From positions 9,962,960 to 10,026,959 of the forward strand of contig NC_135557.1 in assembly GCF_964340395.1 (NCBI RefSeq): a stretch of 64,000 bases of DNA, written 5' to 3'. The notes below the pieces were generated by a model. That model made no database searches. It was not told the origin of the DNA and was given only the letters and a program-made list of their open reading frames with translations. This DNA is from Glandiceps talaboti (Eukaryota; Hemichordata; Enteropneusta; Spengelidae). This document shows positions 13,938 through 28,355 of the stretch, piece by piece (the first letter of the stretch is position 1; the number at the start of each line of letters is the position of its first letter). A program made the translations under genes and the position numbers.

Positions 13938-14563
13938 AAACACCAAATTCCAGTCATAACAATGGCAATCGATCGTAAGTATGCTTCCAAAAGTACATTA
14001 TGTATATTCATAGTCTTTACAATTCGCTTTCATTTCCTCGTCGATCATTGAAGTGATTTTATTTTGAGTCAATGCTATTTGAAGAATGACGTAACTTACC
14101 CATTATGTACATTTACCATTAAGACTGAAGAACAATTTATTCCAGTATATATATACCTGGACATAGCTCGATTTAGAATCAACACACAATGAAAGAAACT
14201 GAAACAATAGGGTTAGGGATTTTAGAGTACCGAATACCTTCTGAAGTTCCGATCTAACTTGACCGTTTATACACTTTTTATAATTCGCTGATAAAAATGC
14301 AGTATTTCTAAGACCTTTGATAACGTTATTGTTTTGCAGTGTTTTCACTTGTAAAGTATCACTTTTGAAAGAGATAACAAAAACTTGAATATTAAGATGT
14401 ACATTTATCATATTTGCTTGAAAATAAAAGCCCAAAATAGAATGATCAACAGATCCACGCCAAATGAATAAAAATGCTTGTTAGAAGCATTCGCCAGTGC
14501 AGTGTAAAATTATTAGCATATAAAAGGTTGTGTCTATCTTCGGGTGTACCCAGATAAATGTCA

Positions 14564-15692
14564 TCAATTTTGCAGCAGTGTGTCCACAACAGTTGCATTC
14601 AGGTTCTGTAGTTTTGTCTCCGCCGAATATTCAAAGTCAATGTCCTTGGGGGCGCTTTCTACATCGTTATTTGTAGCTTGCTCTATTCTTTTCAGAGTAT
14701 GATTGACTACGTACAGAAACCCAATTTCATTACTGTGTTGTAGAAGACTTGTAGTGTCACTTATGCACTTTGACATCACCGTGACCTTTGACTCACTTTG
14801 CCGCAGCTGTCTTGCAAGTTCTTCATTCCTCATGTCGAATTTTGACTGGAATTCACTCTCAACAGTAGCTATACCAGTTGTTAAGTACTCCGTCGCTATC
14901 CGCAATTTAGTTTTCATCTGTTGAAACCCTTCTTCTAAGTGTCCTCTTTCTGTTGTCATTCTTTCCGCAAACTCCTTTCCAACAACACTTAGCTTCGTCA
15001 ACCTCTGTTCTGACAATGCCAATTTGGCTTGTGCCCTTTCCAGTGTCTTTTGTAACTTTGCCTGTCTTTTCTCCCTAGCCTCACTCAGTGTTTCGAGTCC
15101 ATGTTCTGGCTTTGTATGACCACTCTCTGTACACTTGACGCACACTGGCACCTCGCACCTGGCACAGTAGTACGTGATTTGATTGCCTTCGTGGAGGGGG
15201 CAGACGACTGGTCGATAAACGCGAGATTTTACAAGAACTTCCTCTCTATACTCTTCCAAGCTCATGAGCGTGTGTTTCTTCGTAACTGGTATGTTTCTGT
15301 GAGTTTCGCAGCATTGGTTACAAATCAGAATTCCACAATCTACACAGAAATTTTCCGCCTGTTTCTTCTTGCAGCTACCACATAAGTGGATAGTTGCAAT
15401 ATTCTCTTCGAATTCTTTCGAAGATTCTGTGAACTCGAGGAGGTCGTTTAGGATGGTACAATCTGGAAGCTCCTTGACATCTTCTGGTGGCAAGTCATGA
15501 TTTTGTTGACAAACCGGACACGTTATTTTGTCCCCTGATGCAACTTGTAGTAAACAATTCAGACAGAGCGAATGATAGCATGGTAGAATCTTAGGATTCT
15601 TGTACTGCTCAAGACAAATTGGACATTCTAAGAACCGTCTGCTTAATCCTTCTGTGCTTGGTGACTTCACGGAGAAGTCAGTCAAAGAAATC
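14564..15692 (-). CDS. TRIM copy 3, exon 2: RBCC module
   Basis: Spliced to 16238-16611 this gives a 500-aa protein, seven residues longer than copy 2 because TESSKE is kept. The RING (CPIC, PCYHSLCLNC, CPVC), both B-boxes and the coiled coil are intact and almost identical to copy 2. Differences include EDVKELPD for EGVKELPN and MRNEEL for MKNEEL. The acceptor is tttctccag after a T-rich tract; the frame is open to LLQN then TGA. This is the least altered copy and the best reference for the ancestral gene. Confidence 0.9.
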
Positions 15693-16237
15693 CTGGAGAA
15701 ACATTAAAAAAATAAATATTATAACTTAGTCACATAAGAAAACAAAGTTGAAGAGGTATTCTTAGGGGCGAGATCAATAGTTCAATGTAGGATAAAAAAA
15801 TCATTACACTTAGGCCTCAGACCCACCCCTACCCAACTCCACCCCACCCAAACCCCCACCCCTTTTAACTAAATGTGCCAAACTTGAAAATTGCTTTAAA
15901 CCGCAAAATCGATTTCAAATCAGTATATGTAGTAGTATATAGTGTTATGAATATGAAGCCAGTATGTAGCGAGTAAAGAATAGATTTTTGGTTGACCCTT
16001 TATTGTTTATTGACACACATTTACTATGGCAAAAAATCTTCCTTTTTTCATTTTGACATTGTTAAAGAAATATTTATATTTAGGGGTACAAAACACACCC
16101 ATTAAAAGTAAAATCGATTTTGTGGAATGAGAAATATAATACTGCATATGTTTGTGAAGATAACCTAACACGGTGGAAATCAAAGCATTGTCTTTTTCCT
16201 ATAGCTAGGAAAGATTTTTTTTTTCGTTTTTACTTAC

Positions 16238-16611
16238 GCATGACTGGCTCTCATTTTGCCTTCTGTTATACCCGTTGTTAGATCAGATGACATGTGGTTG
16301 GACGAATCATGTACAGCATAAGAGCAACCCTGGGCGTTACCACTAACATGGCCTAAACTTGGTAGAGAATACGTTGAACGATCTCTTAAATCGAGGCTTT
16401 TATACGAGTTAACATCTTCGTCTGCAATAGAATCTCCAATATCTTGATAAGTCCCATCGTCGTCGTCGTCGTTGCTTGAATGATGTGACGCTGCATAGGG
16501 TTTGAGATTGACATCATTTCGATCTGGCATCTGATCATCGTTATTCCCTGCTAGACATGTTGTGTTTTTGAAAGGTCTGATGTCTCTTAGTAAAGACCCG
16601 ACGCAACCCAT
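16238..16611 (-). CDS. TRIM copy 3, exon 1 (MGCVGS N-terminus)
   Basis: Differs from copy 2 exon 1 by one visible residue (AQGCSY for AQGGSY). Donor C|GTAAGT at 16237. Intron 15693-16237 is 545 bp. The start codon context is the same as in copies 1 and 2. Confidence 0.82.
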
Positions 16612-16993
16612 GTCGATGATCTGCTGATGGAAATTATTAATTAGAATATTCCAATTCCGCTATCTGCTGGGAAGGAAGGCCTGAGAGGGGTGGTGGTAGT
16701 AGTGGTGGTGGTGGTGGGGGGTGGGGTGGGGGGGTGGGCTGGTTATGACAAAATATTCCGCATTTCGGTTTTAACTTTTTAAAAAGTTTCTCAGCGGATC
16801 TTATGCGCTTTAATGATTCTTTTGTTCATTTCTATCATAATGATATGTTGTCCTCGACCATATTTCATTATTGACTTTTACAGTATCTACTTTATTACTA
16901 TTTATAGAATAGAGACCAATGCCTTTCAAGTTTACGGAAGTAAAACCTAGCTCATATAGAGGTTATGCCATTCCACATTCAAGTTATCTAGCT

Positions 16994-18654
<1,661 letters not shown>

Positions 18655-18727
18655 GTTTGACGGTCCTGACTATCACGGTCCTGACATGTCAATAGACAGT
18701 CCTGACTTGACTCAATTGACGAGTTCG
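18655..18727 (+). repeat. 20-bp minisatellite remnant, unit 3
   Basis: Only three to four degenerate units of the gacggtcctgactatca type remain. A large deletion has joined them to sequence that in units 1 and 2 lies about 700 bp upstream. Confidence 0.8.
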
Positions 18728-19371
18728 ACTTTTGACGTGAATTACTCCCCATAGACGTAGTTCACAGTTGTGGTATAATGGGTAAATAGTGCACACTATC
18801 GTACTTACTTTTATCAATGATGATCTTGACAAATCGCATGGAAGTAGAACCGTTGCTTGCAATACAGACGGCAGCTTTCAAATTAGACTTCTCACTAGTA
18901 GGTATGACGAAGGCGGAAATGACCCTTCATTTACATGAGCGCTGACCCAAATAAGAATGTATCCATGCACTCGGTACACTATGTAGTGTGTGTGTTGGTG
19001 GGTGGGTGGGGGGGTCATACAGTTCACATACCAGCAAGTACGCACCATCGATAAACACCTGTATCCGTATAGCTATCTTGAACAGGAACCTTACAATCGC
19101 GGTATCGCTTATCAACCTGCGTGGAGCTAAAGGTCATTGAAGTATTAACACCAGCTTTGTCACCAACTGAGCTCCGCTGCACTGTAAAGTAGACCGAAGA
19201 CAAGGAAGAAATTTTTTTTTTTTTTTTTTTTTTTTTAATTATTTTTTTATTTTCCAAAAGAATATAGTAACAACAAAAAGGAAGGAAAAGAAAAGGAGAA
19301 AGGGTTACATTGCACGGTATAAATTGCTATAAAATGCTATAAAGTGATTGGAATCCTATAATGCAGAAGTA

Positions 19372-19926
19372 TCACTCGATTCTTAGATTGTCCCACTTGT
19401 TCGAGCAAATTTCTAGCTTATTTTTCCTCTTCGCTATAAAAATCTCTGTCTCTCTAGCGATTCTGACATTTACTTTGACAAGATTGAATGAAGGAATAGC
19501 TTTCCTAATTTTGCAATCATAGACTGTTTTTTTGACAATCAAAATAAGATGGTTGAACAGTATGTTGAATGATGGGTCACCAAGAAGTATCTGCTTAGTA
19601 GACAATGTCAATGGTGAATTAATAGCTTTCCCCCACAAGAGAAGAAAGCTTTTCCAAATAACAACAACACATTCACATTTAACAAACAAATGAACAAGGG
19701 TTTCAACCTCCATATTGCAAAATGTACAATAGCTACTGTTGACTCTCGGGGGATTCATACGACATAACACATAATTTGTATAGAGTATATTATGTAAAAT
19801 TTTAAACTGAAATTCTTGGAGCTTTGAATTCATCGTCGTCCAAAAAGGCAAGGTAAAGATTTTTGACCACTCATCGTTTTGGATGTCAAGAAAACTTGCA
19901 AAATAAATTTTAGCCTTAGGGGGAAT
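19372..19926 (-). CDS. LINE ORF2 C-terminal part (zinc-knuckle region)
   Basis: Open frame of 185 codons including the stop, with no start of its own because it is the downstream part of an interrupted ORF. It contains the typical C-terminal LINE module LQEFQFKILHN followed by a CCHC-like motif (CTFCNMEVETLVHLFVKC) and IWKSF. Its frame matches the upstream part across the insertion when one TAA duplication is counted. Confidence 0.85.
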   Translation of the reverse strand: MPPKAKIYFASFLDIQNDEWSKIFTLPFWTTMNSKLQEFQFKILHNILYTNYVLCRMNPPRVNSSYCTFCNMEVETLVHLFVKCECVVVIWKSFLLLWGKAINSPLTLSTKQILLGDPSFNILFNHLILIVKKTVYDCKIRKAIPSFNLVKVNVRIARETEIFIAKRKNKLEICSNKWDNLRIE

Positions 19927-19928
19927 AA
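19926..19928. other. TAA target-site duplication, left
   Basis: TAA abuts the CACTA terminus at 19929. The matching TAA is at 40969-40971. Confidence 0.88.
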
Positions 19929-20187
19929 CACTAGTAGAAAAAATAGTACAGTTTACGACATTTTCCGTACTATAGTTCAGATTGAGTTCAATTCTGTACT
20001 TTTATGCTGATGAGGTGGACGTTTCTGTACTTTCCCATTAGCGCCTGTCTAATCGGATTATACTCGATCTGAAAAATAGTTCAGATTGCGAGTCGGAAGT
20101 GATTTGAATACATTTGCATTTAGTTCAGAATATATTCATGAGTTCACCCCCATAACTGGGCAGTAAACAAATGAATATTCAAATCTA
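19929..20187 (+). repeat. Left terminal inverted repeat of the CACTA element
   Basis: 259 bp, identical to the reverse complement of 40710-40968. Internal repeats include tagttcagatt (twice, plus a tagttcagaa variant) and tctgtacttt (twice), candidate transposase-binding motifs. Confidence 0.93.
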
Positions 20188-23100
20188 TCTCGCCTGCATG
20201 TGATTCAAGGCGTGTACACTAATTGTTTGACCCACAGAAAACTAACAGTAACACTATTTAGTTAGTTAGTTGTCTGTGTTTGACCCCATGAAGGCGGAGG
20301 GGGAGGGTGCAAAAGAAAAGGGTTACACACATGTACAGTGTATGATATGATGAGAGCTACATTTAATGTACATGTACATACGAACTGACATGTATACGTA
20401 CATGTACAACTACGCTAGCATGTAAACGTTAGCAAAAACTCTTACTACTACCTCAGACCACTAAAATACTAGAGTGGTCTGAGCTACTACTACTTGCAAA
20501 AAGTATTTACAAGCATTTCCATGTAGGTCAATGAAATATCACCTATGTGGTTTATACTTCAATAGTCGGTCAAACAGCGTAAAGGTCTACATTCTACAAT
20601 GACAGACATGATTGTTCAACTCGGTGCGATCTAAGATGAATTCACGGTGTATATTTGGTTACGTCGCCTTTGAATTGATGATGACGACTCGTCCGACCTA
20701 GACTGTTCTGGTCCAGTTTCAAGTGAAAGTCAGAATTATCACGGTGCCATTGATTATACTAACTGTGATGAAACTCGCCCACTCTAGTCTCTATGACTTC
20801 ATTAGCCCCAAAATGCAAGAACTTAATAATGGTATTGTAAATCGAAGTTCATGCATGCTCTGACTGTCGCCTGTTTTTTGTTTTCTTACATTTTATACAA
20901 TTTTGAATTGTTAGCTTTGTATTTCCTGCATTAATGTTGAAAACTGGTCTTTTTACTGTGCGTCTTCAATGCGCAGGTAAAATAGTGTGTTAATCTAGCA
21001 TCGTGAGTACGCGCTCGCTTATGGTTTCGCATACCTTGGACTGCCTGTCATTCAGTATTGTTTTAGCCTATTTATTTCTAAAGAAAAATGGTCTGTAAAG
21101 GGACTGCTTTAGTTGTCACAGTGCCTTTGTGGATTTATAAATCGATTTATGACAAGTGAGTCTACCTATTTTTTTTCCGACCCACTCAGTCAAGGAGTGC
21201 GATACACCAATCACCGTGTATTTAGCTTTGTATACAGTGTATGGATAATAGCAAGTTTCGGGACTGAAAAATCATAAATTGTTTGTTAGACTTATTTTTT
21301 ATTCAATGTAATCTGGGTTGATTGGGAATTTTCAGATATCAGGATTTAAACCTCGGATTTCAACTCAGAAAGGCTATATTTTTTGCCTCAGTCTGAATTA
21401 TATTAGTAGAACTCTCACCAATGTTCCCAATGTGAAGTGATCTGAAAGTTGGTGAGAGGTCCTCACGTTGGATTGCAGCACTGCATGTTCTTGCCGAGAA
21501 GATAAAGAGGTGTAGTAATTATGGTTTAAAACTGACTTTTACAAACGCCAGTCGTGTAGGGTCTATGATGTTTTATGTTGTGGATGAATGCGGCACTTTG
21601 ATCTGAACCTCAGACCACTATAATAGGAACAGACTAGAATCGCTTTTTGTTTTAGGTGTGAATGGGGCTCTAAACCCATCTTCTCTGTCGTGCATGGTTA
21701 CCCTTCAAACCTGCTTCAAGCCGAACGTTGTGCAAAACGATACTTCGTGTCTTTACGGTTTTTTTTTGCAATTGTGTTTTAGTGGCCTGAGTCTGAACAA
21801 GTGTTCATACAGTACAGCAAAGTCCCACCAACAAAATCCATAGCAATAGATGCAGGAAAACCTCAGTATGGGCGACGGTGAAATCATGGTGTTAATTCTA
21901 AAACTTTTGAAAGCAAGAACATATGTTTGTGCAACTTTTGTATTAAAAGCATACCATTCCAATTCAAGGACAACGATTTTGTTCAGAAATGGTGGTAGGA
22001 CTATAATCCTTCCTACCTCCTTCCTTCCTACCTCCATAGTTCAAAACCGCTGATCGTAACTGCATGGTACAGCGCATCTACATTTATTTCTGAGTTCCGG
22101 AGGGCATTATTTGATAAGTACCCCATTCGTCCCTGTATTACTATTAGATCTTGTATAGTCATAACATTACAAAGATATGTGATTGTTGTGATCATTTCAT
22201 TTGCTCATTATGTATTCAAGTGTAGTCAAATTTTCTTAGGTGTATGAGCAACTTTACTTCACCAATAAATTCTACTTTCTCACGAGTATTGTAAAATAAC
22301 ATGGCTATAATATGATACTACACAGCACGTTTTAGACGTATTTGCATATCAATGTCATCTTCAAATTTTCTTGAAGAATTCTTCATCTAGATACTCTAAC
22401 ATACCTGCACACCAAATGTCAGCCCATTCAATCGATTAGTTTTGCGGCTGTCATTCATTTTTACTTTGAATTCTTTTATTTACAAAACAAATGACAGTTT
22501 TTGACCCCAAAAATGACCAAAAACAGAAAATTGAAAATATCTTGCTGTCATAAACAAATATGAATAGACTTCTCGATAAAATTCCATTTACTCATTGGGA
22601 ACATCGAACGTACAATGTCAAAAAGTCGCACTGGCGCAAAGTATCATGGGAAAACTTTCTTTGGCACACCTCACTTAGGAAATATAGCCGCAACAAAAAG
22701 TTAATACTGGGATCATGTCTTTTTAAATTTAGCCTTTACCTTATAGAATAGAAGTATCAAAAGTGTATGCACTAACAAGTTTCTGTGGTTTGTGCAAACA
22801 TGCCAAATCGCTGATGATTGTTAAACAACAAAACTTTGCATACCATTGTCATTAATAATTCTACGTTTTACTTCTGAATCAGTTCTAAACACTTACGATT
22901 GAAATGATCGTCAACGATACGCTGATTTGTAGTTGAGGGTAATTAAAAATATTTTACAATGACGATTTCGACCATTAGCCGATGGAGGTGACCCCAACCA
23001 AACCTGTCACAAGATGTAAACTTGCACACTTTTTTTGTGTCAATATGTCTGTTCTGGTCAGTCTGTTTTGGGAATTTATGGTACACTCACTGTCGCAGTT

Positions 23101-24510
23101 TTCAGCCAGGGTCACGTTATTCGACGATTACTATTTGGATAAACACTGCAAAAAAGTAACACCCGTCATTGTTGCTTAGACATTTTCCTAGGGTCTTTTT
23201 CAACATGATTTATAGTAAGAAGTAACTTTGTTGATGGTGTAGTCACTGAATTTATAACCCTACATCGATGACTTAGTAATTGAACACGCAAATGAATTAT
23301 CATGAACACTGATCTACAACCGATCCGACCCTGGGATTCGATCACAATTCATGGCGTCGCTTGCCAGTCTATGTCTATGTCTTGGTCACGCAAACGTGAA
23401 CACTCTGATATCTGAAACACTTCTTTGCTCCAGATACGCACCTTTTTTTCATGGAAAATGTCATATAGTTTGAAGTAAGCTGGGAGAAAATATTAATGAG
23501 ATATTTGTAGATTTAAATAAGAGTGAAATGATAGTCAAGTGATTTTGAACCATCTCCGTGTATTTTGCTTTAGCGAAAACACTGACAACTACTAGTATGT
23601 GATCGCCCGGTCGTCAAATTGCAAAGAACAATGAAGAACAGCTGAACACCTTCCTGTGGTCATCTGTTCCTTTCCGTACCGACTCTCAATTGTTTTGCTG
23701 CGTTTACTTGTATATCTTTAATAACAATAGTTTTTTAACTAACACCAATGTTCTTCCACTTTCTTTGCTTTCAAAATCAGTCACTTACTGTTGTAGCCAG
23801 TCAAAGACAGCCATCCTCAACTGGAAACACACCATGACAACAAAGATATACCAGAAAGTCATGACGTTTTGAATCATATCATTCGGCCCCCAACCCTGTT
23901 TTTGACAATTAAAAAATGCTCTACTACCCATCACAGCCAGTATCAATCAGACTTTTTCCATATATTATATTCCACCCTAACTTAACCCATATGACCGCCC
24001 CATTTATAACTCGTATGTCCGGACATGAACATGATTGGCTTTTCGCTGACCAAGGGGTATGAGACCATATGTGGAAGTGGGGGATAAGCTTATCAAATAT
24101 GACCGTAGTTCCATGTAAATTAAAACTTATAGTTATGCTTATAGTCGTTACGTTTTCAGTTTATTGTGGTACCCGCTTGATGCTTTCTCTGAAGATGCCG
24201 ACGGGATCAGTCTAAAATTCAGTTCTGGTGTATAAACTACAATGTATCACACATATCATGACTCTCACTATCCAATCCATCGGCTATACACTGGAGAACA
24301 CAAGGACTATACTGACTGTTTTCTATCCAGCACGAAATAAATTGAGAATACGTGGAACTTATATGTACATGAACAGTAGCTCCGACAACTCTGACAAGTC
24401 TCTTTGCTGGAGTTCGCGGAGCGTGTGTTGTCAGTGCTAATCTCGTCTAGTTCCTATCACCGTGTTCCTAAACAGTATCGTTACCATTTACACCTCCACT
24501 CACTAAACTT
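20188..24510. other. CACTA interior, left: no gene recognised
   Basis: Apart from the palindromic insertion at 20452 this stretch has only short ORFs (up to about 95 codons) with no recognisable domains. Codon use and frame breaks do not suggest a conserved gene, but small exons of a transposase cannot be excluded. Confidence 0.5.
20452..20483. mobile_element. Ultrashort palindromic insertion, family 2 (copy 1)
   Basis: 32 bp with arms CTCAGACCACT and AGTGGTCTGAG around an AT-rich loop. Flanked by a 7-bp direct repeat CTACTAC (20445-20451 and 20484-20490); the flank is itself a simple CTA repeat, so the duplication is less certain here than at 36130. Confidence 0.6.
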
Positions 24511-24518
24511 GGTTTAGT

Positions 24519-24555
24519 CATAGAAAATAGAGAGGACCCTCTCTATTGTCTATGG
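24519..24555. mobile_element. Ultrashort palindromic insertion, family 1 copy A
   Basis: 37 bp: catagaaaatagagagg, then ccctctctattgtctatg and one extra G. Flanked by a direct repeat TTTAGT (24513-24518, 24556-24561; GGTTTAGT if the terminal GG is shared). A related sequence at about 35351-35390 has a single ggtttagttaga and no palindrome, giving an apparent empty site. Confidence 0.78.
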
Positions 24556-25612
24556 TTTAGTTAGATACCAATTGGCATCTGGACTAGAGCTAATCACGAG
24601 TCCATCACAACGTGCATGCATCATTTTCTGATGTCCGCATTTTGGACATTGAAGTAAATGATTTTACATTTCTGAGTCTCATTCTGTATTTTTCCACTGT
24701 TCTATATGTGGTAGCTACTACTTTTGGCACAATTAAAAAAAAAGATGTTACGAAGACGAAAAAAAATATAATCGAGATGCACGATAAACATTTTTGGAAA
24801 AAAAGTCACATAAATGACTGCAGTATCCATATTTTTAATTGGCATGATTGAAGACTTTAAAAAATGAATGATGATAAAAGTGAGATTTTGCCTCAGTGAT
24901 GGTTTTTCTATACAAGCGATAACATCACGATACCGGGTACTTCACAAACATTATCTCACTGACTTCAAAACCATAGTGACTAAATCGTTTCGTACAATTA
25001 GACGGCATGATGTTTTTTACGTCTCGCACAAGCATATACAATGGTACACTTTACCAAATTGTAATAGACCATGTAAATATTACATTGACCGATGCAGATC
25101 TTGCTCGCGCAGGTTGGGTAGATTTATATGCTACGTTATGCCTTAGGCCTAAAAAATAACTGTTTGGTTTCTGTTACCCGACCCACCTAGTTTTTCACTG
25201 CCGACCCTTAACTTTTTTTACGTGTTCTTGAAAAACTAACAAAATCGCAACAATTGTGAAGTCTCACGAGACATAGTGGATGCAGAAACTGACATCAACT
25301 TAAAAAGACAATATAAAACTGTTCCTCCAATCTGTAATGGTTGTACATCTAATAGAAAGAAGCCAATAACACAGAGATCATTTGGAAAAAATGGAAAACC
25401 AGAATTAGACACTCGCACATTAATAAAAATAAATCTACCTACCCCACCTATTTATTTATTTTGCCTAATCGGAACAACACAATTTTTTTAATAGGCCTAT
25501 TTCCTAACTCAAGCTTAAATTATTGGACCCTTGTGAACCAAAAATGTGCGAAAATACAACGCCAAAATAGTAACGCTTTGCACGGTTTTCACACTGAGCA
25601 ATACGATTAGAT

Positions 25613-25643
25613 CATAGACAGTGAAGTTCTCCAGTGTCTCTGG
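25613..25643. mobile_element. Ultrashort palindromic insertion, family 1 copy E (decayed)
   Basis: 31 bp starting catagacagtg and ending agtgtctctgg, an imperfect palindrome. Flanks TTAGAT (25607-25612) and TTAGAC (25644-25649) match at five of six bases. Confidence 0.55.
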
Positions 25644-25835
25644 TTAGACCGACAACAATGAAACCGTTAGCGGGATCTCAGAGTCATACTCATTCACATA
25701 CAATTTTTTATGGCTGTTCACGTTGGTTAGCAACATCTCTGTCTTTGAGTTTGAATGAAATCGCTGCCATTCCCTACAGGAAACTGTTCTATGGAATTAC
25801 ATGCCAGGAGCGCTTTCAATATCATAGATTGTTTT

Positions 25836-25898
25836 GTTGATCTTTTTTTTTCTTTTTTTCTTTTCTTTTTTTTTTTTTTTTTTTTTTGGGGGGGGGGG
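25836..25898 (+). repeat. Poly-T followed by poly-G
   Basis: Long T tract with C interruptions, then a run of about ten G. On the minus strand it reads C-run then A-run and could be a retroposon tail, but no retroposon body was recognised. Confidence 0.8.
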
Positions 25899-26538
25899 TC
25901 GACAACTTTTACCAAGACAACCATTATATTAATCATTATAGTAATTACCTAGCATGGCTAATAGCCATACTGAGGTAGAACTGTAGATTGCTAAAATGTT
26001 ATGGGTTGCTGGTTGTACACAACCTCAGCATATGCCACTTGACTTTCAGGCATTAATAGGTGGCAGAAATAGTCCGCACCAGGGCCGCTCTGTAGTCCGC
26101 ATAAAAGGGTGACTAAGCCCAGACAATATTGTCCAGACCAGATTTGGAGGTGTGAACGCATTTAAAGCTGACTCGGTTCTAAATCTTGGTGCATATTCAT
26201 GAGGTCGACACCTAGAAAATGAACCATGTGTACATTTCTTTTGTCTTTTGTTAGTTAATTTATGCGGGTAAACTGTGTCTTCACTAACATTTTCCACTAA
26301 AAGTTTCAAAATTGTCTTGTTTTTTGAAGGACTACTATAATAATATTTCACCGCCCTTGCTTTATTGTCATATCAGGAAAGTCAAGAACTTGACAAAAGC
26401 TATTCAAAACAAAGTAATCAAAGTTGCAAAACCAAAATGGTGCCGTGGAGAGTTGTGTCTGGTCATGTTCTGATCATGGAAGTATAACCCACGGTCTGAT
26501 CTAGTAGCAGTATATCAACGACGAATCTACATTACAAA

Positions 26539-26580
26539 CAAACAAACAAACAAACAACACACACACACACACACACACGG
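26539..26580 (+). repeat. (AAAC)n then (CA)n microsatellite
   Basis: Five AAAC units followed by about twelve CA units. Confidence 0.9.
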
Positions 26581-27856
26581 TGATATTAAAAAGCACGCAA
26601 CACAAAGGTTGGTTCACATCCCTCGCATCAGTACCGGTACCCATTCTACTGAGTTATAAATATAAATCACATTCTCAGCTACAACATTGAACTTGTATGA
26701 TACAAAAATCTTCAGAATGTGCGGGCCATATTTTCACTACCGGCATTGGCAGTAACCATCACTGCCTTTAAAAAAATTAATACAGATAAATGGAAGCAAA
26801 AACAATCCTCTTGACGGTAGTTTAGTAGTCAGTTATGAATTATGTAACGTTAAATAACGCTATTCAAATATTTCCCTCTATGCCTCCCATATACCGATAG
26901 TAAATCTTCAAACATCCATACAGACATGCGGACTTTGCTCCCTACTAGATACATCCATGTTTTACGTTACTTTCGTATTGCAAATTTAGCTGATGATGTC
27001 ATGTCAAAGCCACGTGGTCTAAAAACCTGAATCTCCGTACATACATTTCGATATGAAATTATTTATCCGTGATGTTTAGAATTTTGGTCGGTCAATATAG
27101 TTTCAATGACCAAGTGTGACCCCCACTGATGTCTAAAGTACTAATATCAGTACCTGACCGGCCATGGCCATGGCCTTGTTTTTGTTTTTGATTTTCTTCA
27201 ATATTCAAATCTACGTAATGTCTGGTTTGTTAGGCCATAAATTCCAAGCATATTTACCATGATATCACAAATATAGACCAGTTACAGAAAGTAATAAGTG
27301 TCAGCAAAATACTGTAATATCGACACTGTTTCACGGATTTTAGGGACGCTGGTGCTTGGATTATTTTACGGTTGACATTACCTAGCCAGTAATATAAGGA
27401 GTAGTACATGGGTATTTTATCCCTGGACTCTGTTTATATCGAAATGGAATAAGCTGAAACAGTACTTCTTTGAGCAGGAAATATGTTGTGATTATGGATA
27501 TTATATATATACATGTATATAATTGCCAACACATCGGCAACGAGAGTAATGACATTGACTATACGTAATATGTAAAGATGTAGTGTAAAATTGGAATACG
27601 GTCGTCAGGAACTAGATTAGGGTAGGGGGAGGCTCAGGAGAAAAATTGTTGTCACGGGAAGAAAACGAATTGGGACGTGCGTGAAAATTCGGATTGTCTG
27701 AAAGGGGCCCGGAGTCACGTACAAATATTTTGCTCATGAGTTGAACCAAATTTAACTCCAGGAGCAGACGTTTAACAAGCGTATTTTTAAAAGGGTGACT
27801 GGCAGAGAATGTGTGTCTCTTGAAGGGTAGACAATATACTCGCGATAGACTATGGG

Positions 27857-27936
27857 TTTCAGGCCACTGTGTCAGACGTGGTCTTGGAGGAGTCAGTACA
27901 ATTCCTCCAAGAGTGGTAAGAGGCCAAGCCTGAAAT
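27857..27936. repeat. Imperfect hairpin of about 80 bp
   Basis: Outer arms tttcaggc / gcctgaaa and inner arms cttggagga / tcctccaag pair; the middle of the arms has diverged. Flanked by similar segments (atagactatgggttt and atagacgggttt). Possibly an old MITE. Confidence 0.45.
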
Positions 27937-28330
27937 AGACGGGTTTACAAGTAGAAGTTTACATGCCTTGTCTGTGGTTTACATTGTGCACGCAAAACAT
28001 CTCACAAAACCGGCCATAACTAAAGCGGCATATCAGTAAATATGAAAAACGTGATCTTGGTAATTTGGATACCAGTTCTGAAAATATTCTCTGGGAAAAT
28101 AGGTTAAAATGAACATCGAGATAGCTGCCTATTTCCCATTGTTTATAAATCGTCAAGAGGTTAAGCTATCCACTCAGATGAACCACTCTTTGTCACTTTA
28201 TAATCTGGCATTATACATGGGATAATTTCCAAAATGTACATGTTTTATCGTTTCATTTTGGACTTTATAGAAGTTGATGACTAAAATTACCTTACCCTCG
28301 ATGAAAGTTATGAATGCGACTAGGTTTTAC

Positions 28331-28355
28331 CATAGACAGGGTGGAGGGTCTATGG
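28331..28355. mobile_element. Ultrashort palindromic insertion, family 1 copy B
   Basis: 25 bp: catagacagg, gtgga, gggtctatgg. Flanked by perfect TTTTAC (28325-28330 and 28356-28361; GTTTTAC if one terminal G is counted). The shortest member: the inner arms are lost. Confidence 0.7.

Larger units (their letters stand above)
19212..19928 (-). mobile_element. LINE (L1/Tx1-like), 3' part with poly-A tail
   Basis: Read on the minus strand: C-terminal ORF2 region, 3' UTR, then an A tail (T run at plus 19212-19236). The same 3' end recurs at 47187-47418. The element continues at 40969-44096; the two parts are separated by the 21-kb insertion. The minus-strand order (5' part at higher coordinates) and in-frame join show this is one element. 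Confidence 0.9.

Noticed and set aside
20010-20040. CTGATGA in the CACTA TIR as a hammerhead core
   Set aside because: No GAAA at the required distance and no pairing stems.
26064-26094. agtccgca repeated around 15 bp as another tiny insertion
   Set aside because: The enclosed 15 bp is not palindromic and has no relatives here.
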